DNA from: Streptomyces oceani
GTDB lineage: Bacteria > Actinomycetota > Actinomycetes > Streptomycetales > Streptomycetaceae
Direction: 5' to 3'
DNA length: 54,889 nucleotides
Assembly: GCF_001751245.1 (NCBI RefSeq)
Contig: NZ_LJGU01000126.1
Coordinates: 30-54,918, forward strand
Shown: piece after piece, positions 43,857 to 52,609 of the stretch
Numbering within the stretch: position 1 is the stretch's first letter
Layout of the letters: each line of letters starts with the position of its first letter
Position numbers and translations under genes: made by a program
Notes under the pieces: model-generated
Database searches by the model: none
Seen by the model: the letters and a program-made list of their open reading frames with translations, nothing else
Told to the model about the DNA's origin: nothing

Positions 43857-44768
43857 TCACACCTTGAGGTACTTGCGCAATGCGAAGAAAGCTGCAATGG
43901 CGGGCATCAGCACGCCGACCGCGAGGATCAGCGGAAGCACCTTGACGACCGCCTCCCAGCCGATGAAATTGATCAACGGGATCTTGTCCTGCAGCCAGTT
44001 GTCGATCAGGAAGTACTTGCCTCCGACCAGTAGGAAGCACGCGAAACCCGCCCCGATGAGGCCGGCGATCGCGGCCTCCAGGATGAACGGCAGCTGGATG
44101 TAGAAACCGGACGCCCCCACCAGACGCATGATTCCCGTTTCCCTCCGGCGACTGAACGCGGAGACCCGTACGGTGTTGACGATCAACAACAGGGCCACCA
44201 CGAGCATCAGCGCCATCACGCACAGTGCCGCGACGTTCATGCCGTTCAGCAGGTTGAAGAGGTTCTCCAGCAGGTCCTTCTGGTCCTGCACCTGTTGCAC
44301 CCCGGGTCGGTCCGAGAACGCGCTGCTGATCACGTTGAACTTGGTCGGATCGGTGAGCTTGACCCGGTACGACTCCTGCATCTGGTCGGGGGTCAACGAG
44401 TCCACCACCGGGGAGTCCTTGAACTCCTCCTTGTAGTGCTTGTACGCCTCCTCGGCGGACTCGTAGTAGACCTTGTCGACGATCCCCAACTCGTTCAGGT
44501 CGGACTTGATCTGCTTCTTCTGCTGCTCGGTGACCGCGCCCTTGCCGCAGTTGCCGCTCAGGCCCTCGTCGTTCTCGTTGCAGAGGAAGATCGACACCTG
44601 AACCTTGTCGTACCAGTACCCCTTCATCTCGTTCACCTGGTCACGGGCGAGCAGCGAGCCGCCGAGCAGTGCCAGGGACAGGGCGACCGAGACGATCACC
44701 GCGAACGTCATGGTGAGATTGCGTCGGAGCCCGACACCGATCTCCGACAGTACGAACTGGCCGCGCAT
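43857..44768 (-). CDS. ftsX: Cell-division ABC permease FtsX
   Basis: This 303-residue protein has four membrane segments: one at about residues 20-42 (MTFAVIVSVALSLALLGGSL), then a large extracellular domain (about 43-170), then three near the C-terminus (VAALCVMALMLVVALLLIVN, AAIAGLIGAGFACFLLVGG, ILAVGVLMPAIAAFFAL). The extracellular domain contains a Cys pair (FLCNENDEGLSGNCG), typical of actinobacterial FtsX. With FtsE it activates peptidoglycan hydrolases at division or sporulation septa. It is 88 bases after ftsE. Confidence 0.96.
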   Translation of the reverse strand: MRGQFVLSEIGVGLRRNLTMTFAVIVSVALSLALLGGSLLARDQVNEMKGYWYDKVQVSIFLCNENDEGLSGNCGKGAVTEQQKKQIKSDLNELGIVDKVYYESAEEAYKHYKEEFKDSPVVDSLTPDQMQESYRVKLTDPTKFNVISSAFSDRPGVQQVQDQKDLLENLFNLLNGMNVAALCVMALMLVVALLLIVNTVRVSAFSRRRETGIMRLVGASGFYIQLPFILEAAIAGLIGAGFACFLLVGGKYFLIDNWLQDKIPLINFIGWEAVVKVLPLILAVGVLMPAIAAFFALRKYLKV

Positions 44769-44856
44769 GGCGTCCTTTCTCGGGGTTTCTCGGGTTCTCC
44801 CGCGTTTCCCGGACAGCCGCGAGGATCACCTCACGGGGTGGTGGCCGGCGAGGGAC

Positions 44857-45546
44857 TCAGTGCTGGTAGCCGTAGACACCGCGCGACTGGTCCCGTACCA
44901 GCCGGCCCGCCTCGAGTTCGATGACGCGTTTGCGCATCTGGTCGACGATCTGCTGGTCGTGTGTCGCCATCAGCACCGTGGTCCCCGTGCGGTTGATCCG
45001 GTCGAGCAGCTTCATGATGCCGACGGAGGTCTGCGGGTCGAGGTTGCCGGTCGGTTCGTCCGCGAGCAGCAGCATCGGCCGGTTGACGAACGCGCGGGCG
45101 ATCGCCACCCGCTGCTGTTCACCGCCGGACAGCTCGCTGGGCATCCGGTCGTCCTTGCCTCCCAGACCGACCAGGTCCAGCACCTCGGGGACGGTCTTCC
45201 GAATCTGGCCCCGTGGCTTGCCGATCACCTCGAGGGCGAAGGCGACGTTCTCGCCGACGGTCTTGTTCGGGAGTAGCCGGAAATCCTGGAAGACGGTGCC
45301 GAGCTGGCGGCGCAGTTGCGGCACCTTCCAGTTCGACAACCGGGCGAGGTCCTTGCCGAGCACGTGCACACGACCGTGGTTGGTTCGCTCCTCGCGCAGC
45401 ACAAGCCGCAGGAACGTGGACTTTCCGGAACCGGAGGAGCCCACCAGGAACACGAACTCACCGCGCTCCACCTCGAGCGAGACCTCACGCAGAGCCGCCC
45501 GGTTCTGCTTGGGGTAGGACTTGGAGACGTTGTCGAATCGGATCAC
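44857..45546 (-). CDS. ftsE: Cell-division ATP-binding protein FtsE
   Basis: This 229-residue ATPase has Walker [10 protein letters not shown] (36-44), Q-loop VFQDFRLLP, signature LSGGEQQR (139-146) and Walker [14 protein letters not shown]. It drives conformational change in FtsX rather than transport. The GTG at 45546 is the family start ([11 protein letters not shown]); the frame is open upstream but unrelated. Confidence 0.96.
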   Translation of the reverse strand: MIRFDNVSKSYPKQNRAALREVSLEVERGEFVFLVGSSGSGKSTFLRLVLREERTNHGRVHVLGKDLARLSNWKVPQLRRQLGTVFQDFRLLPNKTVGENVAFALEVIGKPRGQIRKTVPEVLDLVGLGGKDDRMPSELSGGEQQRVAIARAFVNRPMLLLADEPTGNLDPQTSVGIMKLLDRINRTGTTVLMATHDQQIVDQMRKRVIELEAGRLVRDQSRGVYGYQH

Positions 45547-45859
45547 GGTTTCTGCACCACGTCGACCTGGGTAGGGGTGTTGAGGGCCACCGCCGGCCCC
45601 CTTCGGTGGAGCGACCATACGCGAAGGGTTTCGCCCGGCGCAGTCAACGTGCGGCGCGGGCGGCCTCGCACTGGCGCGATTCGGCACAATCCCGGCGCCC
45701 GGCAGCCGCTTCCCGCTCACTCCACGCTCCGACGGTGCTGTGTACGGGCCACGGAGTCGGTCTTTCTGCGGTGCGGGGCGTCACCTGGCACAGTGGAGAC
45801 GAGAGTGGGCGGAACGAATTCCCCCGGAGCAGGCGTTGGCGTACTGAGGAGGCGATCGC
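45547..45859. other. Divergent intergenic region between ftsE and a small zinc-ribbon gene
   Basis: These 313 bases must hold the promoters of ftsE (minus strand) and the small gene at 45860 (plus strand). I found no confident promoter boxes, repeats or coding frames. Confidence 0.4.
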
Positions 45860-46054
45860 ATGACCTGCGACCGACTGGTGTGTGCCAACTGCTCGGGCCC
45901 GGTGCGCGAGGGGCGCTGCTCGGTGTGCCGTGCGTATCGCGCACGGCTTCAGGAGTCCGGCCCGTTGGCCACCCTGTCACCCGCGACGCTGCTCGGGCTG
46001 CTGGTGGCGCTCGCGGCGCTCGTGATGCTGACACAGAGCGTGGTCACGGCTTGA
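45860..46054 (+). CDS. Small zinc-ribbon membrane protein, function unknown
   Basis: This 64-residue protein has four cysteines as two CxxC-type pairs (LVCANCSGPVREGRCSVC), a basic linker and one membrane segment (ATLLGLLVALAALVMLTQSV, about residues 43-62). A good GAGGAGG lies before the ATG. It looks like a membrane-anchored zinc ribbon facing the cytoplasm. I do not recognise the family. It lies between ftsE and a cell-wall-anchored protein gene. Confidence 0.75.
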   Translation: MTCDRLVCANCSGPVREGRCSVCRAYRARLQESGPLATLSPATLLGLLVALAALVMLTQSVVTA

Positions 46055-46174
46055 CGCCGCGCGGGCACGGAGTGCTGGCCGCGGGCTCCGCGTAACGGCG
46101 CCTGGCGCCCGGAGCCGCGGCACGGGCCGCCGCGCACGTACCTTCCGGCGTACGCATCTCCCGCCGTACGAACC

Positions 46175-46237
46175 GAGGGCCGGGTCGTCCGGTACGAGGT
46201 GCGTCCTTCCGCACCTGTTCCGAACCACCCGGCCCTC
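46175..46237. terminator. Nested hairpin between convergent genes
   Basis: Outer arms 46175-46185 and 46227-46237 (11 bp) and inner arms 46197-46203 and 46210-46216 (7 bp) form a two-part hairpin. It lies between the stops of the small zinc-ribbon gene and the surface-protein gene. Confidence 0.65.
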
Positions 46238-46276
46238 ACGCACGCGCTGGGCGCCTGCGGGGTCGCGAGGCGCCCC

Positions 46277-47128
46277 TCAGGCGGCCGTACGACGAGCGAG
46301 CACGCGCGGCATCACACGGAAGCCGACACCGCCCGCGATCATGGTCGCGGCGCCGACGAGCAGGAAGGTCGTCTCGGCGGAACCGGTCTCCGCGAGATCG
46401 TCCTTCGGCTTCTCGTCATTGATCGGCTCACTGCCACCGACGTCCGGCTGCGTGTTGCCACCCTCACAGTCCACCTGCGACTCGCCCAGCTCACAGGTCG
46501 GGGTGTCCTCGCCACCGCCGCCACTGCCGCCGATGGTGGCCGGCTCCTCGCCGCCGCTGCCGCCCTCCGAGGCACCCTCGTTGGCGCCCTCGGAGGTGCC
46601 GGCGGTGCCCTGGCTTGAGGAACCCTCGGAGGTGCCCTCGTTGGTCCCCTCGGAGGTGCTGCCCTCCGAAGTACCGTCAGAGGTGCCCTCGTCGGAGCCC
46701 TCGGAGGTGCCCTCGTCGGTACCCTCCGAAGTACCCTCGTCGGTCCCCTCGGAGGTGCTGCCCTCCGAAGTACCCTCCGAAGTGCCCTCGTCGGAGCCCT
46801 CGGAGGTGCCCTCGTCGGTACCCTCCGAAGTACCCTCGTCGGAGCCCTCCGAAGTGCCCTCGATGAGACCGAGGCTGTCGTTGCCCTCGGTGACACCGAC
46901 GTTCTCGTTGCCCTCGGTGACACCGATGCTGTCGTTGCCCTCGGTGACACCGACGATGTTGTTCTCGGCCTTGGCGTCCTGCGACTGGACGCCCTTGTCC
47001 GAGGTGCTCGACTCATCGGTCGGGCTGACCGCCTGGGCCACGCCCGCGGCCGTGAGTGAGGCACCGGCGGCGAACACCGCGCCGGCCGCGATCCGCGCTA
47101 CCCGCAGTCGCGTTTTGGAATTGGTCAT
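46277..47128 (-). CDS. LAXTG-anchored surface protein with long EGTSEG-type repeats
   Basis: This 283-residue protein has a signal peptide (RVARIAAGAVFAAGASLTAA, cleavage near GVAQA), then four near-copies of GVTEGND (about residues 57-90), then a long acidic repeat built of EGTSEG, EGSDEG and EGTDEG (about 90-170). A Gly-rich part with two Cys (TCELGESQVDCEGG) follows. The C-terminus has the sorting signal LAETG (245-249), a membrane segment and RRTAA. LAXTG is the motif used by Streptomyces class E sortases, as in long chaplins. So the repeat stalk should be displayed from the cell wall. Function unknown. Confidence 0.85.
   Translation of the reverse strand: MTNSKTRLRVARIAAGAVFAAGASLTAAGVAQAVSPTDESSTSDKGVQSQDAKAENNIVGVTEGNDSIGVTEGNENVGVTEGNDSLGLIEGTSEGSDEGTSEGTDEGTSEGSDEGTSEGTSEGSTSEGTDEGTSEGTDEGTSEGSDEGTSDGTSEGSTSEGTNEGTSEGSSSQGTAGTSEGANEGASEGGSGGEEPATIGGSGGGGEDTPTCELGESQVDCEGGNTQPDVGGSEPINDEKPKDDLAETGSAETTFLLVGAATMIAGGVGFRVMPRVLARRTAA
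46622..46860 (-). repeat. Tandem repeats encoding the acidic stalk
   Basis: Units of 9 and 18 bases encoding EGT, EGS and SEG-type triplets are repeated about twenty times, with a larger duplication of roughly 100 bases inside. All units are multiples of three, so changes in copy number keep the frame. Confidence 0.85.
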
Positions 47129-47360
47129 CTGCCAACTACCCCCAGTAGATAATCGTCACATGGGCAGCATCGCGAACGGCCGACGAGTGTGGGGATCTGA
47201 GTCGCGGCACTTCCCGATGTCCGCCACCGGGCGCCGCGTTCACACCCGCCCCACACCCGTCCAGTCACACGCCTGCCGACCGAACAGCTTTCCCAGTTTT
47301 CACACCGCAGTCAAGCGGGGACCGGGGGTCAGGGACTGACCAGCCGTCGAACGTCCAACG

Positions 47361-49373
47361 TCAGCGCGCCCGCCGTACGTTCACATCCTCCGCCTTCACG
47401 AACGCCACCCGGTGGCCGAACTGGATCTGGTAGTAGGTCTGATCGCCCCGCACCACCTGATGCTTCGCCGGGTCGAAGCTCACGGCGTACTGGTACTCGC
47501 CCTTGGTCCGCAGCCCCAGCGCGTACTCCTGGCCCGCCCCCAGTTCGTACGGCAGCGGGGAGATCTCCTGCACCGGCACGTCCTCGGGGTAGGCGTCCTT
47601 CTCCGGGTACGCCCGGCCGTAGACCGGGACGCTGTCCTCGCCCTTCTTCGGCGTCACCACCGGGCCGGCGGCGGGCACGGCGGTGGGCTGGTCCGCGGGG
47701 TTGTGGAACCAACCGCGCTGCCCGAGGTACCAGACGGCGGTCCAGTCGCCGTCGCGTCCCGCGACCGCGTACCGCTGGCCGGTGCTCGCTCGCGCGCCGG
47801 TGTCGTTCACGCCCCTGGTGGCGGGCTCACCCGAGGGGTCCAGCCCGATGTCGGCGAGCATCGGCGCGTCCGGGTCGGGCTCGGTGCGCAATCGGACGGC
47901 GCCGGAGCCGTGGGCCGGGCAGGGGTCGCCGGAGTCGTCGCACTTGGTGTAGACGGGCTGGTGCTCGGCGTACGACGGGCGGATCGTGACCATGCCCGAC
48001 TCGCCCCCGCCGGCGGGGCGGAGGGGCTCGCCCAGCAGCTTGAAGTAGTGCCGCCAGTCCCAGTACGGCCCCGGGTCGGTGTGCATGTCCGGGATCGAGG
48101 AGGTGACGGTGCCGGGGACGTTGTCATGCCCGAGGATGTGCTGGCGGTCCAGCGGGATGTCGTACTTCCGCGCCAGGTGCTTCACCAGCCGGGCCGAGGA
48201 GCGGTACATCGCCTCGGTGAACCAGGCGTCCGGCTCGGCCAGGAAGCCCTCGTGCTCCAGGCCCACGGACTTGGAGTTGACGTACCAGTTGCCGGCGTGC
48301 CAGGCGGTGTCCTTGGTGCGTACGTGCTGGGCGACGTGTCCGTCGGAGGAACGCAGCGTGTAGTGCCAGGAGACGTACTTCGGGTCCTGTACCAGGTCGA
48401 GGGTCTTCTTCCACCGCTCCTCGGTGTCGTGCACCACGATGTAGTCGATGTCCTGGGAGCGCGGGCGCCGCGACTTGTCGTGGTTGCCGTAGTCCAGCTC
48501 GCCGTCCTCGCCCTCGTACTGCTCGTACGGCGCCGGAATCCACTCGCAGGAGATGCTCTTCGGGCACTCCAGCTCCGGGTCACGCTGCCCGGCCCGCAGG
48601 CCGAGCTTCCGCACCTGCGAGACCTCGGCGCGGAGTTCCTCGTGCGGGCGTAGGGTGACGCGCTGCCCGGAGTCGGTGGTACGGCTCGCGCCCTCCCGGA
48701 TGACGTCGAAGACGTCGCCGGCGTACACCGCGGCGGTGCCCTCGTCGGTCGCCCGCGAGTAACCGGCCACCGCCCCGAACCAGTCGGCCGGGTCGTCGCT
48801 GGGCGGCAGCCCGAGCTGACGTTGTTCGGCGGCGAGGAGCGCGGCGCCACCCATGATGTTGGCCGCCGGGTCCCTGCGCAGTTCCGCGCGGGGCAGCCCG
48901 GTCAGCTCGGCCGCCGCCACCAGCGTACGCAGCCGCTCGGGCGGCTTGTCCGTGCCGTCGGCCGCCGCCCCGGGCGGCCCCGCCGCCGGGTCCCGCGGCA
49001 GGCTCATCGGGCGGGCGGCGTCGCCGCGCGGGTCCTCGCCCTCGGAGTGGCCGGGCGCCTTCCCGGCGGAGGTACGGGCCGCGGTCAGGTCCGTCAGGTG
49101 CATGGGGCCGTATCCGCCGGAGACACTGGCCGCGCCGTTGTGGCCGTCCCACCGGGACTGCAGGTAGGACACGCCCAACAACACGCTCTCCGGCACCCCG
49201 TGGCGTTCGGCTGCGCGCGCGAACGCGTCCCGCAGGTCGTCAGGACGTGGGTCGGCGGTGGCGGCGGGGCCGGCCGCCAGCAGCGGGGCGAGCAGCGCGG
49301 CGGCGACGACCGCGGTGGCGGCGCGCGCGGTCGTACGGCGCGGGCCCGATCTTTCGTGGCTGGTCCCGGACAA
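47361..49373 (-). CDS. Secreted N-acetylmuramoyl-L-alanine amidase (Amidase_2/PGRP domain)
   Basis: This 670-residue protein has a signal peptide (ATAVVAAALLAPLLAAGPAATA), an N-terminal helical part with lysozyme-like features (SVLLGVSYLQSRWDGHNG), an Amidase_2 domain (IDYIVVHDTEERWKKTL, VGLEHEG, ILGHDNVPG, MHTDPGPYWDW) with zinc ligands His, His and Asp/Cys-type site, and a C-terminal SH3-like part. The amidase cuts the bond between muramic acid and L-Ala. I chose the TTG at 49373 because GAGGAGG lies 8 bases before it; GTG at 49394 would place that site inside the gene. Confidence 0.88.
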   Translation of the reverse strand: MSGTSHERSGPRRTTARAATAVVAAALLAPLLAAGPAATADPRPDDLRDAFARAAERHGVPESVLLGVSYLQSRWDGHNGAASVSGGYGPMHLTDLTAARTSAGKAPGHSEGEDPRGDAARPMSLPRDPAAGPPGAAADGTDKPPERLRTLVAAAELTGLPRAELRRDPAANIMGGAALLAAEQRQLGLPPSDDPADWFGAVAGYSRATDEGTAAVYAGDVFDVIREGASRTTDSGQRVTLRPHEELRAEVSQVRKLGLRAGQRDPELECPKSISCEWIPAPYEQYEGEDGELDYGNHDKSRRPRSQDIDYIVVHDTEERWKKTLDLVQDPKYVSWHYTLRSSDGHVAQHVRTKDTAWHAGNWYVNSKSVGLEHEGFLAEPDAWFTEAMYRSSARLVKHLARKYDIPLDRQHILGHDNVPGTVTSSIPDMHTDPGPYWDWRHYFKLLGEPLRPAGGGESGMVTIRPSYAEHQPVYTKCDDSGDPCPAHGSGAVRLRTEPDPDAPMLADIGLDPSGEPATRGVNDTGARASTGQRYAVAGRDGDWTAVWYLGQRGWFHNPADQPTAVPAAGPVVTPKKGEDSVPVYGRAYPEKDAYPEDVPVQEISPLPYELGAGQEYALGLRTKGEYQYAVSFDPAKHQVVRGDQTYYQIQFGHRVAFVKAEDVNVRRAR

Positions 49374-49588
49374 GGTATGGCCTCCTCGGATCACCGGCAG
49401 AAGGCGCCTTCGTACCGGCCCCGTGGAGGCGCGTCAACGACCTGGACACAGCCGCGGCGAACCGCCGCGCGGCTTTCCCCCGGACGGCTCCGGGACCTGC
49501 GTGGCGGCATCGGACCAGACCAATGACACGAAGAGGACGGACGGACTCCCCCGGAACCCGCTGCCGCTTTCGCCCCCGTCCCCCGCTG

Positions 49589-50704
49589 CTACTCCTGGTC
49601 CTGCTCCTGCTGCTTGCGCCAGCGGATGCCCGCCTCGAGGAAGCCGTCGATGTCGCCGTCCAGCACCCCCTGCGGGTTGCCGACCTCGTGGTCCGTACGC
49701 AGGTCCTTGACCATCTGGTACGGATGCAGGACGTACGAACGCATCTGGTTGCCCCAGGAGTTGCCGCCGTCCCCCTTCAACGCGTCCATCTTCGCCTGCT
49801 CCTCCTCCCGGCGGTGGGCGAGCAGCCGGCTCTGCATGACGCGCATGGCGGCGGCGCGGTTCTGGATCTGAGACTTCTCGTTCTGGCAGGACACGACGAT
49901 GCCGGTCGGGAGGTGCGTCATCCGTACCGCGGAGTCGGTGGTGTTGACCGACTGACCACCCGGCCCGGAGGAACGGAAGACGTCGATCCGCAACTCGTTC
50001 TCCGGGATGTCGATGTGGTCGGTCTGCTCCACGACGGGCAGCACCTCGACCCCGGAGAAGGAGGTCTGCCGGCGGCCCTGGTTGTCGAACGGCGAGATCC
50101 GCACCATCCGGTGCGTGCCCTGCTCCACGGAGAGCGTGCCGTAGGCGTAGGGCGCCTTCACCGCGAAGGTCGCGGACTTGATGCCGGCCTCCTCCGCGTA
50201 GGACGTGTCGAAGACCTCCGTCGGGTAGCCCTTGCGCTCGGCCCAGCGCAGGTACATCCGCATCAACTGCTCGGCGAAGTCCGCGGCGTCCACCCCGCCC
50301 GCCTCGGCCCGCACGCTGACGACCGCCTCCCGGGGGTCGTACTCGCCGGAGAGCAGGGTACGCACCTCCAGCTCCTCGACGGCCTTACGCAGCACCGCCA
50401 GCTCCTCGGTCGCCTCGGCGCGCGCGTCGGGGTCGTCCTCGCTCTCGGCCAGCTCGAAGAGGACGTCCAGGTCCTCGATGCGTGAGCGCAGCTCCTCCGC
50501 CTTGCGCAACTGCCCCTGTAGGTAGGAGAGCCTGCTGGTGACCTGCTGGGCGTTCGCGACGTCGTCCCACAGGTCCGGAGCCGCCGCCCGCCGCTCGAGC
50601 TCGGCGATCTCGTCCCTCATCCTGTCCAGGTCGAGGACGGCCTCGATCGACTCCATGGTGGAGGAGAGGGCCTTCATTTCTTCGGATACATCGACGACTG
50701 CCAC
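49589..50704 (-). CDS. prfB: Peptide chain release factor 2
   Basis: This 371-residue factor ends translation at UGA and UAA. The decoding tripeptide SPF is at 204-206 ([13 protein letters not shown]) and the catalytic GGQ at 249-251 ([17 protein letters not shown]). The GTG at 50704 follows GGAGGGC. The frame is uninterrupted, so the programmed frameshift found in many prfB genes is absent, as is usual in actinobacteria. Confidence 0.97.
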   Translation of the reverse strand: MAVVDVSEEMKALSSTMESIEAVLDLDRMRDEIAELERRAAAPDLWDDVANAQQVTSRLSYLQGQLRKAEELRSRIEDLDVLFELAESEDDPDARAEATEELAVLRKAVEELEVRTLLSGEYDPREAVVSVRAEAGGVDAADFAEQLMRMYLRWAERKGYPTEVFDTSYAEEAGIKSATFAVKAPYAYGTLSVEQGTHRMVRISPFDNQGRRQTSFSGVEVLPVVEQTDHIDIPENELRIDVFRSSGPGGQSVNTTDSAVRMTHLPTGIVVSCQNEKSQIQNRAAAMRVMQSRLLAHRREEEQAKMDALKGDGGNSWGNQMRSYVLHPYQMVKDLRTDHEVGNPQGVLDGDIDGFLEAGIRWRKQQEQDQE

Positions 50705-50840
50705 GCCCTCCAGCCTAACGGCTGCCACCTGGCCCGAACCGTCCCGTGTACGGCGGCCCTCCCCGACCGGCGTCTCGACGGGCCCTGGGCGGGGCGCCTG
50801 GCCCGGTGCCCGTACGGGGTGCGCGCGCCGTCGCCGTACG

Positions 50841-52241
50841 TCAGCCGCCGTACGTCCCGCCGCTGACGGCCGCGGCCGGCCCGTCCGCGGGCTCGCCCGG
50901 CAGCTCCCGCACCGGCTCGACCACCGGGGCGGGCTGGGTCGTGGTGTCACCCCCGGAGGTGGCGAGCCAGCCGCCCGCCCCCAGCAGGAGGGCGACCCCG
51001 CCCGCGATGAGCCCCAGCCGAAGTCGGCGCCGTCGCACCTCCGCGGCCTGCGTGGCACGGTTCCGGGCGGAACCGGCACGGCGCGCGCCGGTCTCCCGGG
51101 GCGTGCGCGCCGTGCCGTGCGCGCCGCCGGACAGCTCGTCCGCTCCGGGGACCCGCATCGAGGTGTGGGTGTCCCGGTTCGCCTCCGGTCCGGTGCGCGT
51201 CTCCACCAGCGGTACCGCTCCCCGTACGGGCACGGCGAGCCCCCCGGCTTGCGGCACCGCGGACGGCGCCCGCTCGCCCGGGCCGGGCCGGGCAGAATTC
51301 TCGGCGGCGGTCTCGGCGCTCTCGTCCGGTTGCTCGTCGATGTCCAGCGGCGGCAGCCCGGCCAGTTCGGGCAGCGCCTCGCGCAGCCGGGCCGCCAGCT
51401 CCGGCGCGCGCAACCGGGAGGCCGGCCCCTTGGCCAGGCACTGGTGGATCAGCTGCCACAGCTCGTCCGGGATACCGGGGAGCGGGGCGGCACGCTCGGT
51501 GACGTGGCGGCGCAGGATGGCGCCGGGGTGGCCGCCGCCGAACGGGGTGAAGCCGGCCAGCAGTTCGTAGAGCAGCGTGGCGAGGGCGTAGATGTCCACC
51601 GAGGCGCGCGGTGGCAGGCCCTCGACCAGTTCGGGGGCGAGATAGTCGGGAGTGCCGATGACGCCCTTCGGACTCGGCGTGCCCTGACCCTGGGAGCCGC
51701 CGCCGGCCGCCGAGGAGCGGGAGGCCGCGCCGGTGCGGCGTGGCGCGTCGATGAGCTTCGCGATGCCGAAGTCCGTCAGCAGGGCGGGAGGCGCGCCACC
51801 GGGGCCGGCCGGGGCGTGCGCGTCCAGCAGGACGTTCTCCGGCTTGACGTCCCGGTGCACCACTCCGGCGGCGTGGGCCGCCGCCAGGGCGTCGGCGATG
51901 TCGATGGCGATCGCGACGGCGGCCTCCGGGAGGAGTCGTCGTTCGTGTTCCAGCCTGGTACGCAGGTCGGTGCCCCGCACGAGGTCCATCACCAGGGCCA
52001 ACTCGCCACCGTCGACGACGAGTTCGCGAATCCCGACCACCCTCGGGTGGTCGAGCGACAGCAGGGCGGCGCGCTCCCGTACGAAGCGGTCGGCCAGCGC
52101 CTGGTCCGCGGCGAGGTCCGCGCGCAGCATCTTGATGGCGACCGGCCCCTCCGGTCCGTCACCGAGCCACACCGTGCCCGCGCTGCCGCGTCCCAGGATC
52201 TGGTGAGCGGTGTAGCGACTGCCGATCTTCCGTGCCACCAT
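50841..52241 (-). CDS. pkaB: Membrane Ser/Thr protein kinase PkaB-like
   Basis: This 466-residue Hanks-type kinase has G-loop GRGSAGTV (17-24), Lys37 in [12 protein letters not shown] (129-136), DFG (157-159) and GTPDYLAPE (196-204). The segment from DFG to APE contains a Ser/Gly-rich insert and is about 20 residues longer than in the PkaA neighbour. A Pro/Arg-rich linker leads to one membrane segment ([20 protein letters not shown]) and a short outside tail. In S. coelicolor, as I recall it, pkaB and pkaA also lie side by side. Targets unknown. Confidence 0.9.
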   Translation of the reverse strand: MVARKIGSRYTAHQILGRGSAGTVWLGDGPEGPVAIKMLRADLAADQALADRFVRERAALLSLDHPRVVGIRELVVDGGELALVMDLVRGTDLRTRLEHERRLLPEAAVAIAIDIADALAAAHAAGVVHRDVKPENVLLDAHAPAGPGGAPPALLTDFGIAKLIDAPRRTGAASRSSAAGGGSQGQGTPSPKGVIGTPDYLAPELVEGLPPRASVDIYALATLLYELLAGFTPFGGGHPGAILRRHVTERAAPLPGIPDELWQLIHQCLAKGPASRLRAPELAARLREALPELAGLPPLDIDEQPDESAETAAENSARPGPGERAPSAVPQAGGLAVPVRGAVPLVETRTGPEANRDTHTSMRVPGADELSGGAHGTARTPRETGARRAGSARNRATQAAEVRRRRLRLGLIAGGVALLLGAGGWLATSGGDTTTQPAPVVEPVRELPGEPADGPAAAVSGGTYGG

Positions 52242-52609
52242 CCGTCCCTCACTTGGTCCGAGTGAACCGAGTGCGCCGGCCTCCGTTCACGGACAGAGGC
52301 GGAGCGTTACGGCGACAAAAGTACGCGCCGAAGCGCGGCGAGCGACGTAAGCCGCGACGCTATGTCGGTTTTGCACGTTATATGCGGTACGGAAGTCGAC
52401 AAATCACCGGAGTGACCGGCCTGTTGACGCTTCCGGCGCCCCCGGCGTGCACGACGCGCGGCGGCGCCGGACGGTGACCGACACCGCCCCGGGAGCAAGT
52501 CCCGTACGAGCGGCGGCCGTCACGTGGCGTGAGCCACCACTCGAGCCGCCACCCGAGTCACCACGGAGGCGGCCATCCGGAGGGCGGGCGGCCACCCGGA
52601 CACAGGCGG
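52242..52609. other. Intergenic region between pkaB and pkaA
   Basis: These 368 bases contain no gene that I recognise. On the minus strand, TATAAC (52377-52382) with GATTTG (52400-52405) 17 bases upstream could be the pkaB promoter, in a short AT-rich patch. GC-rich imperfect repeats lie at about 52560-52600 just after pkaA. Confidence 0.35.

Noticed and set aside
46600..46900. Possible CRISPR-like array
   Set aside because: The repeats are in-frame codons of the surface protein, with no unique spacers of constant length.
49589..50704. Programmed frameshift in prfB
   Set aside because: The frame is continuous from the GTG start, with no internal TGA near codon 25.
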